A stretch of 64,000 nucleotides of DNA from Ignavibacteriae bacterium HGW-Ignavibacteriae-3 (GTDB lineage: Bacteria; Bacteroidota; Ignavibacteria; Ignavibacteriales; Melioribacteraceae): the NCBI GenBank assembly GCA_002839795.1, contig PGYS01000006.1:1-64000 (forward strand), given 5' to 3'. This document shows positions 59,045-64,000 of this stretch, one piece after another. A program made the translations under genes and the position numbers. Under the pieces are notes generated by a model that saw only the letters and a program-made list of their open reading frames with translations, made no database searches and was not told the DNA's origin. The stretch's first letter is position 1; each line of letters starts with the position of its first letter.

Positions 59045-59629
59045 CTAAAATTTTACAAATATTGGTATGTTCGCTTTCAGATTGAATGAGAGATACTGAT
59101 TGGAGGAATAATAATTATAGTAAGTTATCGCATCCAGAATGAACATAGAGAAACCAACGCCCACATGAAAACCAAATTTAGTAACCTCTTCAACATAATT
59201 ATTTTTTCTGCTGTCAATTTTGAACTGATGCAGTTTTTCAAAGAGGGCCCAATTTGCACCCACATCAACTATCGGCATCAGCAATACAACACTTTCGAGG
59301 ATTGGTTTAAAATAGTACCGTATTCCGGGAGCAACATGTAAAACATTACTTGAGAATGATGAATACTCACTCAATTTATAAAAATCCTCTCTACCCGGAA
59401 AATGACCGTAACCTATGGAAGTGTAGAGAAAAAATGGCATATATTCATTATCGGTGTATGAGAATGTAACGTCGAAACCTACGCCGATATTCTGATTCTC
59501 CGCCATATTTCCCACAGGAATACGCGGGCCAACACCAATGGCCATAAACAGACCCTTGGCCTCGCCGAATTTAAATTGGGCAAAGACAGCGGAGCTCAAT
59601 AAAAAAATAATTAAAATTTGCTTTTTCAT
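59045..59629 (-). CDS. Small predicted outer-membrane beta-barrel protein
   Basis: No named family. The 194-aa product has a signal peptide (MKKQILIIFLLSSAVFAQ) and an 8-stranded-type barrel pattern with aromatic belts (GFDVTFSYTDNEYMPFFLYTS, HVGVGFSMFILDAITYYNYY) and a terminal IPIFVKF ending in Phe, a beta-barrel signal. Similar in style to the OM proteins at 4069 and 44586, but without an OmpA domain. It lies 12 bp after the DUF2231 gene and 10 bp before the enoyl-CoA hydratase gene, so the three are likely one operon. Confidence 0.62.
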   Translation of the reverse strand: MKKQILIIFLLSSAVFAQFKFGEAKGLFMAIGVGPRIPVGNMAENQNIGVGFDVTFSYTDNEYMPFFLYTSIGYGHFPGREDFYKLSEYSSFSSNVLHVAPGIRYYFKPILESVVLLMPIVDVGANWALFEKLHQFKIDSRKNNYVEEVTKFGFHVGVGFSMFILDAITYYNYYSSNQYLSFNLKANIPIFVKF

Positions 59630-59641
59630 ATCAATAACAGA

Positions 59642-60100
59642 TTACTTACCCAAAATTTGAGTTCCTATTCCATGCTTAAAAACCAGATCTCCTCCATAAA
59701 TGCCTGTAAGATAGACCAGGATGCAGCCAATCAAACCAAACAAAATAAATACATACATTAAATTACCGACAAATTTTTTCTTAATTACAACATAAATTCT
59801 CAGAATCATAATCAGCGAGAAATACCACATAGTAACAGTTGCGTATTCCCGGTGAACTTCGATAAGCCGATTAAACTCAATATTTTCAGGAAAGCGAAGA
59901 TCAGCCATCGCCTGCGCCTGGTTTCCGGTTAGAACAGACAGCAGTGCAGTACCCACCCCAAAAATTAAGATGAGCAGAGAACCTTTCTGTAAAAAATCCT
60001 TTTTTAGAACAATTCCAGATGTTTCAAAAATAAAATACAGAATAAAAAATGCGATCGGAAAATGCACGACGCGCGGATGCAGCTCTGATAAAAATTCCAT
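59642..60100 (-). CDS. DUF2231 membrane protein
   Basis: This 152-aa four-helix integral membrane protein begins with the DUF2231 signature, MEFLSELHPRVVHFPIAFFI (L-H-P-x-x-V-H-F-P-I), followed by helices at about 40-60, 90-110 and 115-137, with a conserved histidine in the third (EVHREYA). These proteins are of unknown function, sometimes linked with haem or electron-transport genes because of the two conserved histidines. A good promoter of the TTG-N19-TAnnTTTG type lies 43-72 bp upstream. First gene of the operon with the OM protein and enoyl-CoA hydratase. Confidence 0.8.
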   Translation of the reverse strand: MEFLSELHPRVVHFPIAFFILYFIFETSGIVLKKDFLQKGSLLILIFGVGTALLSVLTGNQAQAMADLRFPENIEFNRLIEVHREYATVTMWYFSLIMILRIYVVIKKKFVGNLMYVFILFGLIGCILVYLTGIYGGDLVFKHGIGTQILGK

Positions 60101-60142
60101 TTACACTTTTTCTTTTCATTCGTTGGAAGTTTCGACGCGATT

Positions 60143-60172
60143 CAAATATATGATAATGAATTCAATATTCAA
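60143..60172 (-). promoter_or_regulatory. Promoter of the DUF2231 operon, Bacteroidota type
   Basis: On the minus strand TTG (60172-60170), a 19-bp spacer and TATATTTG (60150-60143) match TTG-N19-TAnnTTTG exactly. The leader to the DUF2231 ATG would be about 35 nt. Confidence 0.7.
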
Positions 60173-60228
60173 AAATCGATTTACGATGGCGGCATATTTA
60201 GATACTTGATACTAAATACCGTTTTAAA

Positions 60229-60999
60229 TTATCCGCACAAAACACTTCCCCCGTTTACATTTAATATTTCTCCGTTAACATGCCTTGCAAGATCTGAGGC
60301 AAGAAATAAAACGGGTCCTGCAATATCCTCCGCGGTTGCTATGCGTCCCACCGGAATCCCCTTCCTTACACTTTCTTTATAAGCTTCGTCTGAAAATACA
60401 TCACCGCACATTTCCGTATCTACCCATCCCGGGGCTACAGAATTTACAGTTATGTTAAACGGCGCAAGTTCCACAGCAAGAGATTTTGTAAATGAAATAA
60501 TTCCGCCTTTCGATGCCGCGTAATGAGAATGAAAAGCCTCTCCTCTTTGTCCGGCAGTTGAAGAGATCAAAATAATTCTTCCGAAATTATTCTTCTTCAT
60601 CTGAGCTGCAGCAGCTTTGCAAAACAAAAATGTAGAAGTCAGATTGGTTCTCATCATTTCATTCCATTGATCCAGAGTCATCTTATCTATCGGCCCCTCA
60701 TTCCATATTCCCGCATTATGAACAATGATATCGATTTTCCCAAAATCAATTGCGATCTTTTCCACTACTTCAAATATTTCTTTTTCCGATTCTATATTTA
60801 CGCAATAGCCTTTGGTCCTAGATTTTTTATTGGCGGCCGATTCCTCAATATTCTTTTCAAGGTCTTCTGCTTTGGTCTTTGAAGTTTTATAAGTAAACGC
60901 AACAGACGAGCCGGCAAGCGAGAATAATTTAACGCAAGCCTCACCTATTCCGCGGGAACCGCCGGTAATTAAAGTAACCTTATCAACCAGATCGATCAT
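60229..60999 (-). CDS. Short-chain dehydrogenase/reductase, FabG-like
   Basis: This 256-aa classical SDR has the NAD(P) loop TLITGGSRGIGEACV (about 9-23), NNAG-type motif HNAGIW (about 91-96), the catalytic Ser in ILISSTAGQRG and the Tyr-x-x-x-Lys in HYAASKGG (Tyr about 158), and the C-terminal VAPGWVDTEM. It is nearest to 3-oxoacyl-ACP reductase FabG but SDR specificity cannot be read from this. Insertions around residues 45-60 (EESAANKKSRTKGYCVN) are unlike the compact FabG. It starts immediately after truA on the minus strand. Confidence 0.88.
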   Translation of the reverse strand: MIDLVDKVTLITGGSRGIGEACVKLFSLAGSSVAFTYKTSKTKAEDLEKNIEESAANKKSRTKGYCVNIESEKEIFEVVEKIAIDFGKIDIIVHNAGIWNEGPIDKMTLDQWNEMMRTNLTSTFLFCKAAAAQMKKNNFGRIILISSTAGQRGEAFHSHYAASKGGIISFTKSLAVELAPFNITVNSVAPGWVDTEMCGDVFSDEAYKESVRKGIPVGRIATAEDIAGPVLFLASDLARHVNGEILNVNGGSVLCG

Positions 61000-61734
61000 T
61001 CAATACCTCACTTTAAATAAAAATAATCCTTTTGCTGGAATAGACTCTGCCGCCGCTTCCCTGTTTTTTTGATCAAGAACTTCCATGAGATACTTTTCAT
61101 CAAAATTATTTTCTGCCGCATGCAGCAGTGTCCCTACTATTGTACGAACCATCCCGTGCAGAAAACGATTTGCGGTAATATAAAATGTTGAAATGTCCTT
61201 TCCTTTTCTCCACCATATTTCTGAAATGTCGCATGTTTTATCATCTATCTCGTCATTCTTTTTGGAAAGGGATGAAAAGTCGTGTACGCCCAATAGTGAT
61301 TGGGATATTCTGTTTAATTCCTTAAAATTAATTTTGGTAACAGGCGGGTAATAATATGCGTACTTATAATAGAAAGGTGACTTGTTGTGATTGAACAGAT
61401 AAAGATAGCTTCTGCTTCTGGCATCGAATCTGGAATGAAATTTTTCATCAGCTTGTTTCATTTTAACAACGGAAATATCCTCCGGCAGGATTGAGTTAAG
61501 AGAGTATTGAAATTTATAAATGTCAATTTCAATTTCTGTCCTGAAATTTGCAACCTGGCCTAACGCATGAACACCTGAATCAGTTCTTCCCGAACCGATC
61601 AGATTTATCTTTTCTTTTGTTATAACTTCAATGGCATCAACAATTTTTTGCTGAACAGTTGGGGCATTCCTCTGAATCTGCCAGCCGGCATAATTTGTAC
61701 CGTCGTATTGAATGTCTATAATATAATTATACAT
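61000..61734 (-). CDS. truA: tRNA pseudouridine(38-40) synthase TruA
   Basis: TruA (244 aa) converts uridines 38-40 of the tRNA anticodon stem-loop to pseudouridine. The family opening YNYIIDIQYDGTNYAGWQIQ, the catalytic GSGRTDSGVHALGQVANF (Asp about 52) and the HFRFHGMVRTIVG-type segment (here FLHGMVRTIVGTL, about 190-202) are present. ATG preceded by a weak purine tract. It ends immediately before the SDR start, so both are probably co-transcribed. Confidence 0.96.
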   Translation of the reverse strand: MYNYIIDIQYDGTNYAGWQIQRNAPTVQQKIVDAIEVITKEKINLIGSGRTDSGVHALGQVANFRTEIEIDIYKFQYSLNSILPEDISVVKMKQADEKFHSRFDARSRSYLYLFNHNKSPFYYKYAYYYPPVTKINFKELNRISQSLLGVHDFSSLSKKNDEIDDKTCDISEIWWRKGKDISTFYITANRFLHGMVRTIVGTLLHAAENNFDEKYLMEVLDQKNREAAAESIPAKGLFLFKVRY

Positions 61735-62002
61735 CTTGTCCGGTTATAAAAATAATTCTTGTTTCAAAATAATATTTGTCGTTTATTATTTATGAAAAAA
61801 AATCTTGTCAGGTAACCAAGGCTAATATTCTTTTCTTCCCGGCTATAATATATACATTTCCTCTTTCTCTAAAAACATTTTGCAATCCCTGAATGCAGGG
61901 TCGTTAATTTTATTATTGATGCTAAGTTTTTGGTTTATTGTGTTTTGATAAACGCTGCACAACTTAATTAACTCATCTTAATAATAATTTCAAGGGAAAT
62001 GT

Positions 62003-64000
62003 ATGAGAAAAATTGTACTAATCCATTTCATCGCCCTCCTTCTTTTACCATGTATCCTGTTCGCACAAGGTAAATTTAAAGTAGAAGGCAAAATCTTAGA
62101 CGCAAAAACTTTGGAGCCGTTAGTTGGTGCCGTGGTTATGCTTCAATCAACTAAGGTTGGGACAGCAACTGATGCAGAGGGGAATTACTCCATCGAAATT
62201 CCTGGTGCTCAAAAAGGGGACATAATTACGCTCGATGTGAGTTATGTAGGGTACCGCAAAATTTCTATTCAAATCACTCTTGCCGGGAATTCGGTTATTC
62301 AAAATATTTCCCTAACAGAGGATGTTCTCCAGATGCAGACTGTTGTTGTTACCGGAACCGGAACCCAAGTAGAGAAGCAAAAACTTGGAAATACTATTGG
62401 GCATGTTTCCGCATCTGAAGTTGATAACAGTAAGGCGATTGATGTTATTTCCGCGATCCAGGGAAAAGTTGCGAATGTTGAAATTACACAAACAAGCGGA
62501 GAACCCGGTGCCTCCAGTTATATACGAATTAGAGGTGCTCACTCTATAACCGGCGGTACACAACCATTATTCGTTGTGGACGGATCACCTATTAATAATC
62601 AGGAAATAGGCGCAGGGGCTGTAGGAGGTGTAACCCAGCAAAATAGAGCAACCGATATTAATCCGAAAGATATCGAGTCGATCAGTATTTTAAAGGGGGC
62701 ATCGGCAGCAGCTCTTTACGGATCGCGAGCGCTTAACGGTGTTGTTCTCATAACAACAAAGAGCGGTAAACCGGGAAAAGCGAAAGTCAGTTATGATCTT
62801 TCCTATTCATTCGACGATATTACTAATGTTCAACCCCTTCAGCAGATGTACGGTCAGGGGAGCAACGGGACTGCAAGTAAAACTGCAAGTTCAACCTGGG
62901 GACCGCTATTAGCCCCGGGAACACCAACTTTTAATCATGAGAAGGATATGTTTCAAACCGGCCACAATACCGATAACAATATTACAATTTCGGGCGGTAA
63001 TGAGAGAACAACATATTATTTCTCGGCCGGTCGCACAGATGTTTTGGGAACTATTATTGGGAACAGCAGCTATGCGCGGAATTCTTTTCGGTTAAAAGCT
63101 TCCCAACTTGTAAACGATCAAATAAAAGTCACCGGAAATTTTCAATATAATGATGTCTCCGCCGATAGAATACAAAGAGGTTCCAATGTGAGCGGTTTAT
63201 TATTAGGCGCCTGGCGTACTCCTCCGGATTTTGATAATTCACAATATATTGATCCCGTCACAGGATTTCATAGATCATATAGAGTTCAATCTCCAACATC
63301 TCTAAAGACTTCGCGCGGTTATGATAATCCTTTCTTTGTTGCATTCGAGCACGTAAACAAATCTGAGGTTGGGAGAGCTTTCGGAAATATTAAGGTTGAT
63401 TATGATCCATATGACTGGCTGAACTTCAGCTATATTCTGGGTCATGACTATACAAATGATGAAAGAAGAACTGTTCTTCCGCCAAGCAGTTCGGCTCAAC
63501 CGGACGGTCTTGTTACGAGAGAAAAATTCAACACTCAGGAAACTGATGGTAATTTCACCGTTACCGCAAAAAACAAATTTGATTTTGCAGATCTTACTGC
63601 AACAATAATATTAGGCCAAAACCTAAATCAGAGAAAATACAACGCATACTCGGTTACCGGGACCAATATGGCAGTTTATGGTTTCAATCAATTGGATAAT
63701 ACTGCATCTTACACGCCCGATGAATATGAATCAGTCATAAGAAGCGAATCATATTGGGGAAATTTAACCGTAGAAATGTTCAACCAATTGTATATCACGG
63801 CAGGACTTCGTAATGACGGTTCCTCCACATTTGGCGAAAGCAAGAAGCGCCACTGGTATCCAAAATTCAGCGGTGCATGGGAATTTACCAAGCTTGATAT
63901 CTTTAAAGATTTTTCTTCATGGCTGAACTTCGGTAAACTGCGGACATCATACGGTGAAGCCGGACAAGAACCCGGAGTATATACTACCATAACTGCTTTC
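62003..64000 (+). CDS. SusC/RagA-family TonB-linked outer-membrane protein (runs off right edge)
   Basis: From the ATG at 62003 (CAAGGG about 7 bases upstream) the frame stays open to the window end, 666 codons. After a signal peptide (LIHFIALLLLPCILFAQ) comes a carboxypeptidase-regulatory-like domain (about 22-105). The SusC plug follows, with VLQMQTVVVTGTGTQ, YIRIRGAHSITGGTQPLFVVD split around residues 170-192, and ASAAALYGSRALNGVVLITT, all hallmarks of SusC. The barrel then begins. The canonical pair would be a SusD gene downstream, beyond this window. The 268-bp gap to truA holds no gene; a TATAAT at 61844 has no fitting -35. Substrate (glycan or peptide) is unknown. Confidence 0.93.
   Translation, partial: MRKIVLIHFIALLLLPCILFAQGKFKVEGKILDAKTLEPLVGAVVMLQSTKVGTATDAEGNYSIEIPGAQKGDIITLDVSYVGYRKISIQITLAGNSVIQNISLTEDVLQMQTVVVTGTGTQVEKQKLGNTIGHVSASEVDNSKAIDVISAIQGKVANVEITQTSGEPGASSYIRIRGAHSITGGTQPLFVVDGSPINNQEIGAGAVGGVTQQNRATDINPKDIESISILKGASAAALYGSRALNGVVLITTKSGKPGKAKVSYDLSYSFDDITNVQPLQQMYGQGSNGTASKTASSTWGPLLAPGTPTFNHEKDMFQTGHNTDNNITISGGNERTTYYFSAGRTDVLGTIIGNSSYARNSFRLKASQLVNDQIKVTGNFQYNDVSADRIQRGSNVSGLLLGAWRTPPDFDNSQYIDPVTGFHRSYRVQSPTSLKTSRGYDNPFFVAFEHVNKSEVGRAFGNIKVDYDPYDWLNFSYILGHDYTNDERRTVLPPSSSAQPDGLVTREKFNTQETDGNFTVTAKNKFDFADLTATIILGQNLNQRKYNAYSVTGTNMAVYGFNQLDNTASYTPDEYESVIRSESYWGNLTVEMFNQLYITAGLRNDGSSTFGESKKRHWYPKFSGAWEFTKLDIFKDFSSWLNFGKLRTSYGEAGQEPGVYTTITAF

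Noticed and set aside
61844-61849. TATAAT before the SusC-like gene as its promoter
   Set aside because: No -35 or -33 element at suitable distance; the nearest TTGTCA is 33 bp upstream.
62312-62563. 83-aa minus-strand ORF
   Set aside because: Antisense to the SusC-like plug domain, which is clearly the coding frame.

Overview
The window looks like chromosome of an AT-rich, Gram-negative member of the Bacteroidota/Ignavibacteriota/Chlorobiota group, and Ignavibacteriota is my best guess. Pointers are a SusC/RagA-type TonB-linked receptor, an Oar-like TonB receptor, DUF4783 and OmpA-family proteins, a meso-DAP-type MurE, and promoters of the Bacteroidota form TTG-N18-20-TAnnTTTG (clearest at 44440-44469, 60143-60172 and 53183-53211). 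Species-level placement is inference. No phage, plasmid, IS element, rRNA or CRISPR array was seen.

Layout. 1-4064 (minus) is the end of a surface-polysaccharide cluster: Wzx-like flippase (cut by the window edge), Wzz-like chain-length protein, Wza-like SLBB exporter, rfbB. 4069-4803 is an outer-membrane protein. 5012-20980 (minus) is a compact division and cell-wall (dcw) cluster in the order mraZ-rsmH-ftsL-ftsI-murE-murF-mraY-murD-ftsW-murG-murC-ftsQ-ftsA-ftsZ, mostly with 1-17 bp overlaps, and with no murB or ddl. Its promoter carries two pairs of candidate MraZ boxes. 21541-21953 holds tRNA-Thr(CGU) preceded by two tandem, hairpin-invaded copies of its 3' half. 22002-23196 encodes a 31-aa ribosomal-type basic protein, a zinc-ribbon/TPR protein and an HU-family protein. 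23450-28221 (plus) holds two paralogous small membrane proteins and a copper module: an HMA-AraC fusion regulator, CopZ, CopA, then a cupin. 28288-28839 is a repeat-rich island around an orphan antitoxin-like gene.

28847-31493 has divergent IMPDH/GMPR-type and POT-transporter genes. 31554-40396 (minus) is a tight run: DUF4783 protein, giant NtrY-like histidine kinase, AddA-like helicase-nuclease, amidase lipoprotein. 41522-44469 is pyrR-pyrB-pyrC with what reads as a complete PyrR attenuator: promoter, CNGNGA binding loop and terminator. 44586-48782 holds an OmpA protein, tRNA-Pro(CGG) with an adjoining GIY-YIG nuclease gene whose last codons lie in a copied tRNA D-arm, a ZU5-like lipoprotein and a beta-barrel protein. 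49029-64000 holds yajQ, a TonB receptor, an NPP-type phosphodiesterase, an active/inactive M16 peptidase pair, a degenerate YibQ-like protein, an enoyl-CoA hydratase operon, an SDR, truA and the start of a SusC-like receptor that runs off the right edge.

The most unusual signals are (i) partial tRNA copies with extra hairpins inserted in the T-loop at two separate tRNA loci, one carrying a GIY-YIG nuclease, and (ii) a stem-loop downstream of ftsZ whose loop is perfectly complementary over 15 nt to the ftsZ ribosome-binding region.
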